Assembly: GCF_001895025.1 (NCBI RefSeq)
Contig: NZ_BCXI01000008.1
Location: 81,758 to 145,757, forward strand
Origin: Rhodococcus zopfii NBRC 100606 = JCM 9919
Lineage (GTDB): Bacteria > Actinomycetota > Actinomycetes > Mycobacteriales > Mycobacteriaceae
Direction of reading: 5' to 3'
Length of the DNA stretch: 64,000 nucleotides
Part shown: positions 1-9,695 of the stretch, piece after piece
Layout of the letters: every line of letters begins with the position of its first letter
Position numbering within the stretch: the stretch's first letter is position 1
Made by a program: the position numbers and the translations under genes
Notes under the pieces: generated by a model
Seen by the model: only the letters and a program-made list of their open reading frames with translations
What the model was told of the DNA's origin: nothing
Database searches by the model: none

Positions 1-153
1 AACACCGTCGACTACCGGCTCAAGCGCATCGCGCAGCTGACCGGGTTCGACCCCACCCGGCCGTCCGGGCTGCGGCAGTTGCAGGCAGCGATCGTGGCTC
101 GCAGGCTGGAGGGCATTGTCGCAGAACAGACGACCGGCCTCACGATCTTGTAA
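1..153 (+). CDS. PucR/CdaR-type transcriptional regulator, C-terminal end (partial)
   Basis: The gene enters from the left edge and only its last 50 codons are present, in frame 1, ending in TAA. The residues NTVDYRLKRIAQLTG and the following DPTRPSGLRQLQAAIVAR are the recognition-helix region of the PucR-type C-terminal HTH domain, in which a conserved R-N-T-V-x-Y-R-L-x-R-I motif contacts DNA. The regulated pathway cannot be judged because the sensor part lies outside the window. A downstream inverted repeat may belong to this gene or to the next one. Confidence 0.75.
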   Translation, partial: NTVDYRLKRIAQLTGFDPTRPSGLRQLQAAIVARRLEGIVAEQTTGLTIL

Positions 154-169
154 CGATTGCATTTCGTGA

Positions 170-198
170 CCGATATAGTGTGACTGGCGTCATATCGG
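170..198. promoter_or_regulatory. Inverted repeat upstream of the VWA gene
   Basis: CCGATAT and ATATCGG form perfect 7-bp arms separated by 15 nt, in the 88-bp gap between the PucR-type gene and the VWA gene. It could be an operator or the stem of a weak terminator. There is no T-tract, which slightly favours an operator. Confidence 0.35.
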
Positions 199-241
199 GG
201 GGTATAGCCCTCCACGTCGAATCGGTCTCGGGAGGAGTCGT

Positions 242-1879
242 ATGGCGGTGCCCGACGCACGGAAGCGTCGCCCCACGAGGCGGGCCGCGGCGTATCTCGT
301 GGTCGTTGCGGTCCTGCTCGGGCTCGGTGCCGGTGTGGCGGGAGCCGTCCGCTCCTGGCAGGACCGGTGCGAAGTCGTCGACCGATACGCCCTCGCGGTG
401 GCTCCCGGGATCGCGGACGCGGTCACCGACGTGCTCGCCCGTGCCGACACCGGATGCACGAGCTTCACCGTCTCGGTCGCCGAACCCGGCGACGTCACCG
501 GCCTGCTCGGCACCGGCGAAGGGGCACCCGACCTGTGGATTCCGGATTCGGGCTCGTGGGCGACCCGCGCGTCGGCAATCGCGTCCGGTCCGGTGCAGAC
601 GATCCTCACCCCGATCGCGACCACGCCGGCGGTTCTGGTCGCCCGCGTCGGGCAGGTGCCCGAGGTGGCGACCTGGCGCGCCGCTCTCGCCCTGCCGAAC
701 CTGCGTCCGGGCAATCCGTTGCGCACCGGGATCGCGGCGTCCGCGATCCGCGCGGCACTGGCCGAAACCGAGGACGATGCCGTCGCGATCGGAACCGTCC
801 GCACCGCGATGGCACCTCTCGCCCAACGCGAGAGCGACCGCGTCGACGAGCCGCCGGCCGGATCTGTGCTGTTCGACCTGATCGCGTCGGACGGGGGTGT
901 CGGCGTCGGAACCGAGCAGCAACTGCAGGAGTACATCGCGAGCCACGCGCCCGAAACGGCAGCGCCCGGAACCGTCGCGCTCGAGGCCGTGGTGCCGGAC
1001 AACGGAAGCATCCTGCTCGACTACTCCCTGGTGGTGACGTCCCCGGAGCCGGAGCGACACCGCGCGGCGACCGCTGCGGCGCGGGTGCTTGCGGATGTGT
1101 TCGCAACCCAGTGGGCGCGGGATGTCTTCGTCGAGCACGGATTCCGCGATCCGGCCGGTCACGCCCTGCCCGACGGTGCCGGACTCGGGGAGATCACCAC
1201 GATGACCCTCACCGACGAGAGCATCGCCCAGGAGACGCTGCGAGCCTGGGCAGTGCTGGCTCTGCCGATCCGCACGCTGGTCGCCGTCGACGCCTCCGCC
1301 TCGATGAACACATCGGTCGGCGGATCCACCCTCCTGCAGCTCACGGAACAGGCGGCGCGCTCCGGAACCGCGATGTTCCCGGGCAGCGTGCAGGCCGGTC
1401 TGTGGGTGTTCGCCGACGACCTCGGCGAGAACGGGCAGGACCACCGCGAGGTACTGCCCATCCGGCGGCTCGACGCCACGGTGGGCGGGCACACGCAGCG
1501 GGAACTGATGAACTCGCTCAGCACGGCGGTGGGCTCGACGGCCGGCGACCGCAGCGCCGTCTACGACACGACTCTCGCGGCGTTCCGGCAGATGCAGGCC
1601 ACGTACGATCCGCGCGCGATCAACAGCGTCATCGTCCTGACCGACGGTGAGGACGACGAACCGGACGGCATCAGCGAGGAAGACCTGATCGCGACCCTCG
1701 AACGCGAGCAGAACCCGGCCCGGCCCGTCATCGTCGTCACGGTCGGCATCACGGCCGGTGCCGACGCGGAGGCGCTCGCGGCGATCTCCCACGCCACCGG
1801 CGGTACGAGCTACATCGCGCAGGAACCCGGCGACATCTCCGCGATCTTCGTCAGTGCCCTCGCGGACCGGGCCGGTTAG
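242..1879 (+). CDS. Membrane-anchored VWA-domain protein with a substrate-binding-like region
   Basis: The 545-residue protein starts at ATG 242 behind a GGAGGAG ribosome site. An N-terminal basic stretch is followed by one hydrophobic segment (about residues 16-36) that should anchor it facing outward. Residues about 45-320 resemble the periplasmic-binding-protein fold of substrate-binding proteins paired with VWA domains in actinobacteria. The C-terminal third is a von Willebrand A domain with the MIDAS motif D-A-S-A-S near residue 348 and T-D-G-E-D-D-E near 467, so metal-dependent ligand binding is expected. No ligand can be named. It converges on the permease gene and their 3' ends overlap by 29 bp. 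Confidence 0.8.
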   Translation: MAVPDARKRRPTRRAAAYLVVVAVLLGLGAGVAGAVRSWQDRCEVVDRYALAVAPGIADAVTDVLARADTGCTSFTVSVAEPGDVTGLLGTGEGAPDLWIPDSGSWATRASAIASGPVQTILTPIATTPAVLVARVGQVPEVATWRAALALPNLRPGNPLRTGIAASAIRAALAETEDDAVAIGTVRTAMAPLAQRESDRVDEPPAGSVLFDLIASDGGVGVGTEQQLQEYIASHAPETAAPGTVALEAVVPDNGSILLDYSLVVTSPEPERHRAATAAARVLADVFATQWARDVFVEHGFRDPAGHALPDGAGLGEITTMTLTDESIAQETLRAWAVLALPIRTLVAVDASASMNTSVGGSTLLQLTEQAARSGTAMFPGSVQAGLWVFADDLGENGQDHREVLPIRRLDATVGGHTQRELMNSLSTAVGSTAGDRSAVYDTTLAAFRQMQATYDPRAINSVIVLTDGEDDEPDGISEEDLIATLEREQNPARPVIVVTVGITAGADAEALAAISHATGGTSYIAQEPGDISAIFVSALADRAG

Positions 1880-3257
1880 GGACCGGCCGGGTGCGCCGTT
1901 GCCACATCCATCCGATCGCGGCGATCACCAGGAACAGCACGAGCGTCGACAGCAGTTGGACGCGTGCGGTGTCGTCGAACAGCATCAGGACGATGAACAT
2001 CCCGAGCAGGGCGAGCGTGACCCAGCTCAGGTAGGGGAACGCCCACATGCGGACCGTGAGGACGCCCTCGCGCTCGAAGCGGGGCCGCAGACGCAACTGT
2101 GCCACGACGATGAAGATCCAGATCGCGAGCAGTGCGGAGCCGACCGCGTTGAGCAGGACCTCGAGCAGCGTCTCCGGGAGCAGCCAGTTCAGCAGCACGC
2201 TGACGAATCCGAAGAACACCGACAGCAGCACCGCGTTGCGCGGCACCCCCGTCCGGGATAGCCGGCCCAGGGCGGCGGGACCGTCACCGCCGCGGGACAG
2301 AGCGAACGCCATCCGCGACGTTCCGTAGACGTTCGCGTTGAACGCCGACAGCAGCGCCACCACCACGACCAGTTCCATGAACCCGGACACGTACGGGATG
2401 CCCGCCATGTCGAGCACGGACACGAACGGCGAATCCTCGTTGCTGCCCGCGACGGTCCACGGCAGTACCAGCACCATGATCGCGATGGAACCCAGATAGA
2501 ACAGGCTGATGCGCCAGACCACGGTGCGCACCGCGGTCGCGATGGACCGTTCCGGGTCGCGGGATTCGGCGGCGGCGATGGTGACGATCTCGATGCCGCC
2601 GAACGCGAACGCGACCGCGAGCAGACCCGCGGCGATCCCGGCTATACCGTTGGGCGCGAATCCGTCGCCGTCGCCGAGCAGATGTGTCAGCCCGACCGGT
2701 TCGGTCCCGGGCAGCAGGCCGAACACCAGCAGCACACCGATGACGAGGAACCCGATGATCACCGCGACCTTCAGTGCGGCGAACCAGAATTCGAACTCGC
2801 CGAAGTTCGCGACCTTCGCGAGGTTGACGACAGCGAAGAACGTGACGAACACCAGGGCGACGACCCACTGCGGCACCCCGGGCATCCACGAGCTCACGAT
2901 GCTCGAGGCGCCGGTGATCTCGACGCCGAGCACCATGATCAGCATGAACCAATAGAGCCAGCCCATCACGAAGCCCGCCCACCCGCCGATGCCGATGCGC
3001 GCGTAGTGGGAGAACGAGCCGCTGGCGGGCAGTGCGGCACCCATCTCGCCGAGCATCCGCATCACGAAGATGATCATGATGCCGGCGAGGACGTACGAGA
3101 CGATCACCGCGGGACCGGCGGCGGCGATGCCGACACCGGACCCCAGGAACAGTCCCGCGCCGATCGCCGAACCGAGCCCCATCATCGTCAGGTGCCGGAC
3201 CTTCAGGCCGGTACCGAGATCCTCGATGTCCGTTCGCGATCGACCGGCTTCCGTCAC
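1851..3257 (-). CDS. APC-family amino acid permease
   Basis: The 468-residue protein has about twelve hydrophobic segments and the typical start of the amino acid transporter (AAT) branch: GLGSAIGAGLFLGSGVGIA in the first helix, with the unwound glycine-rich substrate site, and the G-E-M loop (MLGEMGAALPASGSFSHYA) after helix 2. The family imports amino acids by proton symport. Which amino acid cannot be read from the sequence; the GABA/aromatic permease subgroup is the nearest impression. It lies 25 bp downstream of dapD on the same strand, so read-through from dapD is possible. Confidence 0.85.
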   Translation of the reverse strand: MTEAGRSRTDIEDLGTGLKVRHLTMMGLGSAIGAGLFLGSGVGIAAAGPAVIVSYVLAGIMIIFVMRMLGEMGAALPASGSFSHYARIGIGGWAGFVMGWLYWFMLIMVLGVEITGASSIVSSWMPGVPQWVVALVFVTFFAVVNLAKVANFGEFEFWFAALKVAVIIGFLVIGVLLVFGLLPGTEPVGLTHLLGDGDGFAPNGIAGIAAGLLAVAFAFGGIEIVTIAAAESRDPERSIATAVRTVVWRISLFYLGSIAIMVLVLPWTVAGSNEDSPFVSVLDMAGIPYVSGFMELVVVVALLSAFNANVYGTSRMAFALSRGGDGPAALGRLSRTGVPRNAVLLSVFFGFVSVLLNWLLPETLLEVLLNAVGSALLAIWIFIVVAQLRLRPRFEREGVLTVRMWAFPYLSWVTLALLGMFIVLMLFDDTARVQLLSTLVLFLVIAAIGWMWQRRTRPVPNRPGPRGH

Positions 3258-3282
3258 GGTTCTACTCGACGATGGGTGCGAA

Positions 3283-4236
3283 TCAGTCGTTGGCGTGCAG
3301 GGCAGCGTTCAGCTCGACTCCGGTGCCCTTGTTGGGGACGACCTCGACCGCACCGCTGACCGAGTTGCGGCGCAGCAGCAGGTTCGACGCGCCACTGAGG
3401 TCCTTGGCCTTGATAACGGTGCCGTCCGGGCCGGTGACCTTGGTGCCTGCGGTGACGTACAGCCCGGCCTCGACGATGCAGTCGTCGCCGAGCGAGATGC
3501 CGACACCGGCATTGGCGCCGAGCAGGCAGCGCTTGCCGACCGAGATGACTTCCTTGCCGCCGCCGGAGAGCGTGCCCATGATCGACGCGCCGCCGCCGAC
3601 GTCGGAGCCGTCGTCGACGACCACCCCGGCCGAGATCCGGCCCTCCACCATCGAGCTGCCGAGCGTGCCGGCGTTGAAGTTCACGAAGCCCTCGTGCATG
3701 ACGGTGGTGCCGGGCGCGAGGTGCGCACCGAGGCGCACGCGGTCGGCATCGGCGATGCGCACACCGGACGGCACGACGTAGTCCACCATGCGGGGGAACT
3801 TGTCGACCCCGAACACGGTGACGTGACCGCGGATGCGCAGACGGGAGCGGACGATCTCGAAGTTCTCGACGGCGCACGGGCCGAAGTTCGTCCACACGAC
3901 GTTGGCGAGGAGACCGAAGATGCCGTCCATGTTCTGCCCGTGGGGCTGAACCAGGCGGTGCGAGAGCAGATGCAGGCGCAGGTACGCGTCGTGGGCGTCG
4001 ACCGGAGCCCGGGAGAGGTCCGCGATCGTGGTGCGCACCACGACCTGGGTGACCTCGCGGGCCTCGTCGGTGCCGACCAGCAGCGCAAGGTCCGACGGGA
4101 TGTCGGTTCCTTCGAGTCGCTGCGTGCCCGTCTCGCCGTATTCACCCAGCGTGGGGGCCGGGTACCAGGTGTCGAGGACGGTGCCGTCCGCCGCGATGTT
4201 CGCGATGCCTACTGCTGATGCTCCCTGTGCACTCAC
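3283..4236 (-). CDS. dapD: 2,3,4,5-tetrahydropyridine-2,6-dicarboxylate N-succinyltransferase
   Basis: This enzyme of the succinylase branch of lysine/meso-diaminopimelate synthesis transfers succinyl from succinyl-CoA to tetrahydrodipicolinate. The 317-residue product has the long actinobacterial N-terminal domain and a C-terminal left-handed beta-helix made of hexapeptide repeats ([20 protein letters not shown] and following), as expected of a trimer. GTG at 4236 is chosen because homologues begin at the VSAQGA segment; a longer open frame continues upstream but has no family similarity. dapE starts 76 bp away on the opposite strand, so both DAP genes share one short divergent promoter region. 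The same pair is Rv1201c/Rv1202 in M. tuberculosis. Confidence 0.95.
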   Translation of the reverse strand: MSAQGASAVGIANIAADGTVLDTWYPAPTLGEYGETGTQRLEGTDIPSDLALLVGTDEAREVTQVVVRTTIADLSRAPVDAHDAYLRLHLLSHRLVQPHGQNMDGIFGLLANVVWTNFGPCAVENFEIVRSRLRIRGHVTVFGVDKFPRMVDYVVPSGVRIADADRVRLGAHLAPGTTVMHEGFVNFNAGTLGSSMVEGRISAGVVVDDGSDVGGGASIMGTLSGGGKEVISVGKRCLLGANAGVGISLGDDCIVEAGLYVTAGTKVTGPDGTVIKAKDLSGASNLLLRRNSVSGAVEVVPNKGTGVELNAALHAND

Positions 4237-4312
4237 GGTCGAGAAGATTACGCGAGGGCATCGTCCTGCTGCGCCTGCCCTGTGAAAATCAGGCGTTCCG
4301 TATCGTGCATCT

Positions 4313-5389
4313 ATGCCCGTACCGCGTCTGAACCTGCACGCCGATCCCGTCGAGTTGACCGCTGCCCTGGTGGACATTCCCAGCGTGTCGCAGGACGAGG
4401 CGGTGATCGCCGACGCGGTCGAGACCGCTCTGCGCGAGCAGACCGCCGGGTTCGAGGTGGTGCGCTGCGGCAACGCGGTGCTCGCCCGCACGAATCGCGG
4501 TCTGGGCAGCCGCGTCATGCTCGCCGGGCACCTGGACACCGTGCCCATCGCCGACAACGTCCCGTCCCGCCGCGACGGTGATCTGCTGTGGGGCTGCGGC
4601 ACCGTCGACATGAAATCGGGCGACGCGGTGTTCCTGCATCTGGCGGCGACGGTCACGGACCCCGCGCACGACCTGACGCTCGTCTTCTACGACTGCGAGG
4701 AGATCGCGGCGCAGTTCAACGGCCTCGGCCGGATCGAGAAGGAACTGCCGGACTGGCTGGCTGCGGACGTCGCGATCCTCGGTGAGCCGACGGCCGGCCA
4801 GATCGAGGCGGGTTGCCAGGGCACGCTGCGGGTACGGCTGACCACGTCCGGGGTGCGGGCGCACTCGGCCCGGTCATGGCTGGGGGACAACGCGATCCAC
4901 CGGCTCGCCCCGGTGCTCGAGCGGCTGTCGCGGTACGCCGCGCGGTCGGTGGACATCGACGGTTGCGTGTACCGGGAAGGGTTGTCGGCGGTGCGCGTCA
5001 CCGGCGGTGTCGCCGGGAACGTCGTGCCCGACGCCGCCGACGTCGACGTGAACTTCCGGTTCGCGCCGGATCGCACGGTCGAACAGGCGCTCGCTCACGT
5101 GCGGGAGGTGTTCGACGGTCTCGACGTCACGCTCGAACTGACCGACGCCTCGCCCGGTGCGCTGCCCGGCCTGTCGGATCCGGCGGCGGCCGCGCTGGTC
5201 GAGGCCGCCGGCGGCCGGTTCCGCGCCAAATACGGCTGGACCGACGTCTCGCGGTTCGCTGCGTTGGGCATTCCCGCCGTGAACTACGGGCCGGGCGACC
5301 CGAATCTCGCGCACAAGCGTGACGAACATGTCCCGGTCCAGCAGATCACCGATGTGGCCGCGGTGCTGCGCGCCTACCTGTCCCGATAG
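4313..5389 (+). CDS. dapE: Succinyl-diaminopimelate desuccinylase
   Basis: DapE hydrolyses N-succinyl-LL-diaminopimelate to LL-DAP and succinate, supplying peptidoglycan and lysine precursors. The 358-residue protein is an M20 metallopeptidase-fold enzyme. The metal site is visible as GHLDTVP near residue 72, W-G-C-G-T-V-D-M-K near 96 and the catalytic acid pair in D-C-E-E-I near 127, with a late metal-binding histidine in HKRDEHV. Length and motif order are normal. It is divergent from dapD and followed 10 bp later by the first LOG-family gene, so the two may be cotranscribed. Confidence 0.95.
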   Translation: MPVPRLNLHADPVELTAALVDIPSVSQDEAVIADAVETALREQTAGFEVVRCGNAVLARTNRGLGSRVMLAGHLDTVPIADNVPSRRDGDLLWGCGTVDMKSGDAVFLHLAATVTDPAHDLTLVFYDCEEIAAQFNGLGRIEKELPDWLAADVAILGEPTAGQIEAGCQGTLRVRLTTSGVRAHSARSWLGDNAIHRLAPVLERLSRYAARSVDIDGCVYREGLSAVRVTGGVAGNVVPDAADVDVNFRFAPDRTVEQALAHVREVFDGLDVTLELTDASPGALPGLSDPAAAALVEAAGGRFRAKYGWTDVSRFAALGIPAVNYGPGDPNLAHKRDEHVPVQQITDVAAVLRAYLSR

Positions 5390-5399
5390 CGTGGCCCCC

Positions 5400-6203
5400 A
5401 TGTCAGGCGACTCCGAATCCGAGCGGCGGAAGTCCCGCGCCAAGATCGTTCAACGCGGACCCGTGCAGTTGCGCGGTGATCGCGCGGTCGAGACCACCAC
5501 GATGGACCAGCGTCTGCTGGACCGTCGCGGACCGACCGACTGGGTGCACACGGATCCGTGGCGGGTGCTGCGCATCCAGAGCGAATTCATCGAAGGATTC
5601 GGGTCGCTCGCCGAGGTGCCGCGCGCGGTCGCGGTATTCGGGTCGGCGCGCACGCCGGAGGACCATCCCGAGTACGCGCTGGGGCGGAAGCTCGGCGCGG
5701 CGCTGGTCGAGGCGGGATATGCGGTCGTCACCGGTGGTGGTCCGGGTGCGATGGAGGCCGCGAACCGCGGTGCCAGCGAATCCGGCGGGTTCTCGATCGG
5801 TCTCGGTATCGAGCTGCCGTTCGAGCAGGCCCTCAACGAATGGGTCGATCTGGGCCTGAACTTCCGGTACTTCTTCGCCCGCAAGACCATGTTCGTCAAG
5901 TACTCGCAGGCGTTCATCTGCCTTCCCGGCGGGTTCGGGACGCTCGACGAGCTGTTCGAGGCGGTGACCCTCGTGCAAACCCACAAGATCACCCGGTTCC
6001 CGATCGTCCTGCTCGGCTCCGGCTACTGGTCGGGACTGCTCGACTGGATCCGCGACGTCATGGTGCACGACGGCAAGATCTCGCCCGGCGACCTGGATCT
6101 GCTGTCGGTCACCGACAGCGTCGAGGAGGCGGTGCGCATCGTCGTCGAGGCTCACCGCGGGGACGAGGCGGAGTCGGTGTACGAGGAGAACGTCTCGTGG
6201 TGA
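5400..6203 (+). CDS. LOG-family nucleotide 5'-monophosphate phosphoribohydrolase (first copy)
   Basis: The 267-residue protein has a basic, low-complexity N-terminus of about 75 residues followed by a Rossmann-like lysine-decarboxylase/LOG domain. Diagnostic motifs are TGGGPGAMEAANRGA and PGGFGTLDELFE near residue 177, the phosphate- and ribose-binding elements of cytokinin-riboside-monophosphate phosphoribohydrolases. LOG proteins cleave the N-glycosidic bond of (iso)adenosine monophosphates. ATG 5400 lies just after dapE. The next gene is a second LOG paralogue starting in a 4-bp overlap, so the two are probably coupled. Substrate specificity cannot be told from sequence. Confidence 0.85.
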   Translation: MSGDSESERRKSRAKIVQRGPVQLRGDRAVETTTMDQRLLDRRGPTDWVHTDPWRVLRIQSEFIEGFGSLAEVPRAVAVFGSARTPEDHPEYALGRKLGAALVEAGYAVVTGGGPGAMEAANRGASESGGFSIGLGIELPFEQALNEWVDLGLNFRYFFARKTMFVKYSQAFICLPGGFGTLDELFEAVTLVQTHKITRFPIVLLGSGYWSGLLDWIRDVMVHDGKISPGDLDLLSVTDSVEEAVRIVVEAHRGDEAESVYEENVSW

Positions 6204-6763
6204 GCGGGGCGCCGATCGCGCTGTCGGTATGCGTGTACTGCGCGTCCGGACCCGTCGACGAGCAGTACCTGGAGCTGGCCGCGGCCGTGGGGACCGAGAT
6301 CGGCCGGCGCGGCTGGCAGCTCGTGTCCGGCGGCGGCAACGTGTCGATGATGGGCGCGGTCGCCGAGGCCGCCCGTGAGGCCGGTGCACACACCGTCGGG
6401 GTGATCCCGAAGGCGCTGGTGCATCGCGAGGTCGCCGACATCGACGCGGACGAGCTGATCGTCACCGAGACCATGCGTGAACGCAAACAGGTGATGGAGG
6501 ATCGGGCGCACGCGTTCATCGCGTTGCCCGGCGGGATCGGCACCCTCGAGGAACTGTTCGAGACGTGGACGGCCGGATACCTGGGCATGCACGACAAGCC
6601 GGTGGTGCTGCTCGATCCGGTGGGACACTACACGGGACTGCTCGAGTGGCTCCGATCGATGGTCGGCACCGGATTCGTCGCACAGCGCGCACTCGACGGG
6701 CTGCAGGTCACGGCGGATGTTGCGGAGGCTCTGGATCGCTGCGCGGCCGGTGTTGTGAGTTAG
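6200..6763 (+). CDS. LOG-family nucleotide 5'-monophosphate phosphoribohydrolase (second copy, Rv1205-like)
   Basis: The 187-residue product is the compact form of the family and matches the position of Rv1205, the M. tuberculosis enzyme shown to release cytokinin-type adenine derivatives. The motifs SGGGNVSMMGAVAEAA and PGGIGTLEELFETWT are both present, together with the conserved R-K of MRERKQVM. It starts at GTG 6200 inside the stop of the preceding paralogue (GTGA overlap), which implies translational coupling. About 97 bp separate it from fadD6, and the sequence TACT-N4-AGTA in that gap may be an operator for the downstream lipid gene. Confidence 0.88.
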   Translation: MSGAPIALSVCVYCASGPVDEQYLELAAAVGTEIGRRGWQLVSGGGNVSMMGAVAEAAREAGAHTVGVIPKALVHREVADIDADELIVTETMRERKQVMEDRAHAFIALPGGIGTLEELFETWTAGYLGMHDKPVVLLDPVGHYTGLLEWLRSMVGTGFVAQRALDGLQVTADVAEALDRCAAGVVS

Positions 6764-6859
6764 CGCACCTTCGCCCCTCGCCAGCGTGCTTACTCTCAAG
6801 TAGGTTGGGTGGCCGACGCTGCCCTTCGACGCCTGTGCGGCCCCTCCGAGAGGATGTCA

Positions 6860-8653
6860 GTGACCACCGAGCACAAATCGACGATCTCCCTGCTGGGCCT
6901 TGCCGGCCAGCTTCCGGCGATGCTGCCGGACCTGCCCAGCTTGCTACGCGGTGCGCTGGGCCTGACCCGACGTCCCGACGCCCGAGAATCGATCGGTCTG
7001 GTCTTCCAGCGCGTCGCCGACCGCCGGCCGGACCGGCCGTTCCTGCGGTTCGAAGGCGACACGCTCAGCTACGGAGACGCCAACGCCCAGGTCAACCGCT
7101 ACGCAAGCGTCCTGGCGCAGCGAGGAGTGCAGACCGGCGACGTCGTCGGCATCCTCATGCAGAACCGGCCCGAGGCCCTGCTGATAACACTCGCCGCCGT
7201 CAAACTCGGTGCCGCCGCGGGCATGCTCAACCACCACCAGCGCGGCGACGTCCTCGCCCACAGCCTCGGCCTCCTCGACAGTCGGGTGCTCGTGGTCGGC
7301 GAGGAATGCGAGGACGCCGTGTCTTCGATCGACTCGGCATCCCTCGGCACGTCCCCGCACGCCGTCGACGTGCTGCGGGTCGGCGAACTCGACGCCCTGG
7401 CTGTCGGCGCCGACGCCGCGAATCCCGCGGTCACCGAGCGTCTGCAGGCGCACCACATCGCGTACTACATCTTCACCTCCGGCACGACCGGCCTGCCCAA
7501 GGCCAGCCGGATGAGCCACTTCCGCTGGCTCAAATCGATGTCCGGTCTCGGCAGCCTCGGCGTCCGGTTGCGCCGCGACGACACCCTGTACTGCTGCCTG
7601 CCGCTGTACCACAACAACGCCCTGACGGTCGCGCTGTCGTCGGTCCTCGCGTCCGGTGCGACGCTCGCGCTCGGCCGTAAGTTCTCGGCCTCCGGGTTCT
7701 GGGCGGACGCGAAACGCAACGGCTCGACCGCGTTCATCTACATCGGCGAAATCTGCCGCTACCTGCTCAACCAGCCGCCCCGCCCCGACGACCGCGACAA
7801 CGACATCCGGCTCGTCGTCGGCAACGGGCTGCGCCCCGAACTGTGGAACGAGTTCACCGAACGGTTCGGGATCGACCGGGTCGCCGAATTCTACGGCGCC
7901 AGCGAATGCAACATCGCCTTCATCAACGCCCTCAACCAGACGCACACCGCGGGGGTGTGCCCGCTGCCGTACGCCGTCGTCGACTACGACCACGACACCG
8001 GCAAGGCCCGCCGCGGCCGGGACGGCCGACTCCGCCGTGTCGGCAACGGCGAGGTGGGGCTGCTGCTCGCGAAGGTCACCGACCGGGCACCGTTCGACGG
8101 CTACACCGATCCCGACGCCACCGAAGCCAAACTGGTCCGTAACGGATTCGCCGACGGCGACACCTGGTTCGACACCGGCGATCTCGTGCGCAGTCAGGGC
8201 TTCATGCACGTCGCGTTCGTCGACCGCCTCGGCGACACCTTCCGGTGGAAGGGCGAGAACGTCGCGACCACCGAGGTCGAAGCCGCGGTCTCCGGGCACG
8301 TCGCGATCTCCCAGGCCGTCGTCTACGGCGTCGAGGTCCCCGGCACCGACGGCCGGGCCGGAATGGCCGCCGTGACGTTGCATCCCGGCGCCGAATTCGA
8401 CGGCGGGCGGCTCGCCGACGAGCTGTTCGCCTCGCTGCCGGCGTACGCGGTGCCGCTGTTCGTGCGGATCGTCGACGAGCTCGAGCACACCAGCACGTTC
8501 AAGAGCCGCAAGGTGGATCTGCGCGACGAAGGATTCAGCAAGACCGGAGACGACCCGCTGTACGTCCTCGAAGGGCGGTCCGGGGGATACCGGCGCGCCT
8601 ACGACGGGTACACCGAGGCCGTCGCGCGAGGAGAGCTGCCTTCCTCGCGCTGA
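6860..8653 (+). CDS. fadD6: Long-chain acyl-CoA synthetase, FATP/VLACS type
   Basis: The enzyme activates fatty acids as acyl-adenylates and then as CoA thioesters. The adenylate-forming signature FTSGTTGLPKASRMSH lies near residue 205, with Y-G-A-S-E-C-N, F-D-T-G-D-L and the hinge region D-R-L-G-D-T-F-R-W-K-G-E-N following in order. A hydrophobic N-terminus (SLLGLAGQLPAMLPDL) is typical of the FATP/very-long-chain group. GTG 6860 is preferred because GAGAGG (6848-6853) sits six bases upstream; ATG 6854, in the same frame, abuts that site. Position and motifs match FadD6 (Rv1206). Confidence 0.9.
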   Translation: MTTEHKSTISLLGLAGQLPAMLPDLPSLLRGALGLTRRPDARESIGLVFQRVADRRPDRPFLRFEGDTLSYGDANAQVNRYASVLAQRGVQTGDVVGILMQNRPEALLITLAAVKLGAAAGMLNHHQRGDVLAHSLGLLDSRVLVVGEECEDAVSSIDSASLGTSPHAVDVLRVGELDALAVGADAANPAVTERLQAHHIAYYIFTSGTTGLPKASRMSHFRWLKSMSGLGSLGVRLRRDDTLYCCLPLYHNNALTVALSSVLASGATLALGRKFSASGFWADAKRNGSTAFIYIGEICRYLLNQPPRPDDRDNDIRLVVGNGLRPELWNEFTERFGIDRVAEFYGASECNIAFINALNQTHTAGVCPLPYAVVDYDHDTGKARRGRDGRLRRVGNGEVGLLLAKVTDRAPFDGYTDPDATEAKLVRNGFADGDTWFDTGDLVRSQGFMHVAFVDRLGDTFRWKGENVATTEVEAAVSGHVAISQAVVYGVEVPGTDGRAGMAAVTLHPGAEFDGGRLADELFASLPAYAVPLFVRIVDELEHTSTFKSRKVDLRDEGFSKTGDDPLYVLEGRSGGYRRAYDGYTEAVARGELPSSR

Positions 8654-8741
8654 CGCCGGACGCGGCGCGGGCACAGCCGGTTCGCGCCGCGGCGGCCGGT
8701 CCTCGGCTCCGTGCGTTTCCGGTGCGTGCCAGGATGGGGTC

Positions 8742-9695
8742 ATGATCGGCCCTGCCACCTCCGGTGACACTCGTCCCGTCTCCCAGCGCACCCGCCCGGC
8801 ATCCGCCGCCCCCGCGCAGTCGCCGGTGGGCCCGCTGCCGACGCTCTGTGGCCGGCCCGTGGCGACCGATCGGGCACTGGTGATGGCCATCGTCAATCGC
8901 ACCCCGGACTCGTTCTACGACCGTGGTGCCACGTTCACCGACGAGGCGGCACTGGCCGCGGTCGACCGCGCAGTCGCCGAGGGCGCGGACCTCGTCGACA
9001 TCGGCGGGGTCAAGGCAGGACCGGGCGAGGTCGTCGACACCGCGGAGGAGATCCGGCGTGTGGTGCCGTTCGTCGCCGCGATCCGGGCGCGCTACCCCGA
9101 GGTGATCATCAGCATCGACACATGGCGCGCGGACGTGGCCCGGCGCGCGGTCGCCGAAGGCGCAGACCTGATCAACGACACGTGGGCGGGCGCCGACCCG
9201 GGCCTCGTCGCGGTCGCCGCCGAGCTCGGTGCCGGCATCGTCTGCTCGCACACCGGCGGCGCGGTGCCGCGGACGCGTCCACACCGCGTGCGCTATCCCG
9301 ACGTCGTCGGGCAGGTGACCAGCGAGGTGGTTGCCGCGGCCGAGAACGCTGCCCGGACCGGTGTCGCGGCGGACTCGATCCTCATCGATCCGACCCATGA
9401 TTTCGGAAAGAACACCTATCACGGGCTCGAGTTGTTGCGGCACGTGGACGTTCTCGTGAATACCGGGTGGCCGGTGCTGATGGCGCTGAGCAACAAGGAC
9501 TTCGTCGGGGAGACTCTGGGGGTGGAACTCGCCGACCGGTTGGAGGGCACCTTGGCAGCGACAGCATTGGCCGCCGCGGCAGGCGCGCGGATGTTTCGAG
9601 TTCACGAGGTCGCAGCGACCCGCCGGGTCGTCGACATGGTCGCCGCGATCGCGGGCACCCGCCCCCCGGCCCGTACGACCCGGGGCCTGGCATGA
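8742..9695 (+). CDS. folP2: Dihydropteroate synthase homologue FolP2
   Basis: The protein has the DHPS TIM-barrel: V-M-A-I-V-N-R-T-P-D-S-F-Y near the start, D-I-G-G-V for the pterin-binding aspartate, S-I-D-T-W and L-I-N-D-T for the second pterin contacts. It lies between fadD6 and gpgS exactly as FolP2 (Rv1207) does. The mycobacterial FolP2 paralogue has been reported not to replace the true folate enzyme FolP1, so a role in p-aminobenzoate condensation should not be assumed here. The 317-residue length includes a proline/alanine-rich N-terminal tail of about 30 residues. Its stop overlaps the start of gpgS (ATGA). Confidence 0.88.
   Translation: MIGPATSGDTRPVSQRTRPASAAPAQSPVGPLPTLCGRPVATDRALVMAIVNRTPDSFYDRGATFTDEAALAAVDRAVAEGADLVDIGGVKAGPGEVVDTAEEIRRVVPFVAAIRARYPEVIISIDTWRADVARRAVAEGADLINDTWAGADPGLVAVAAELGAGIVCSHTGGAVPRTRPHRVRYPDVVGQVTSEVVAAAENAARTGVAADSILIDPTHDFGKNTYHGLELLRHVDVLVNTGWPVLMALSNKDFVGETLGVELADRLEGTLAATALAAAAGARMFRVHEVAATRRVVDMVAAIAGTRPPARTTRGLA

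Noticed and set aside
140..1792. 550-codon open frame on the minus strand opposite the VWA gene
   Set aside because: Arg/Gly/Asp-rich composition typical of antisense frames in high-GC DNA; the plus-strand protein has clear domains and a ribosome site.
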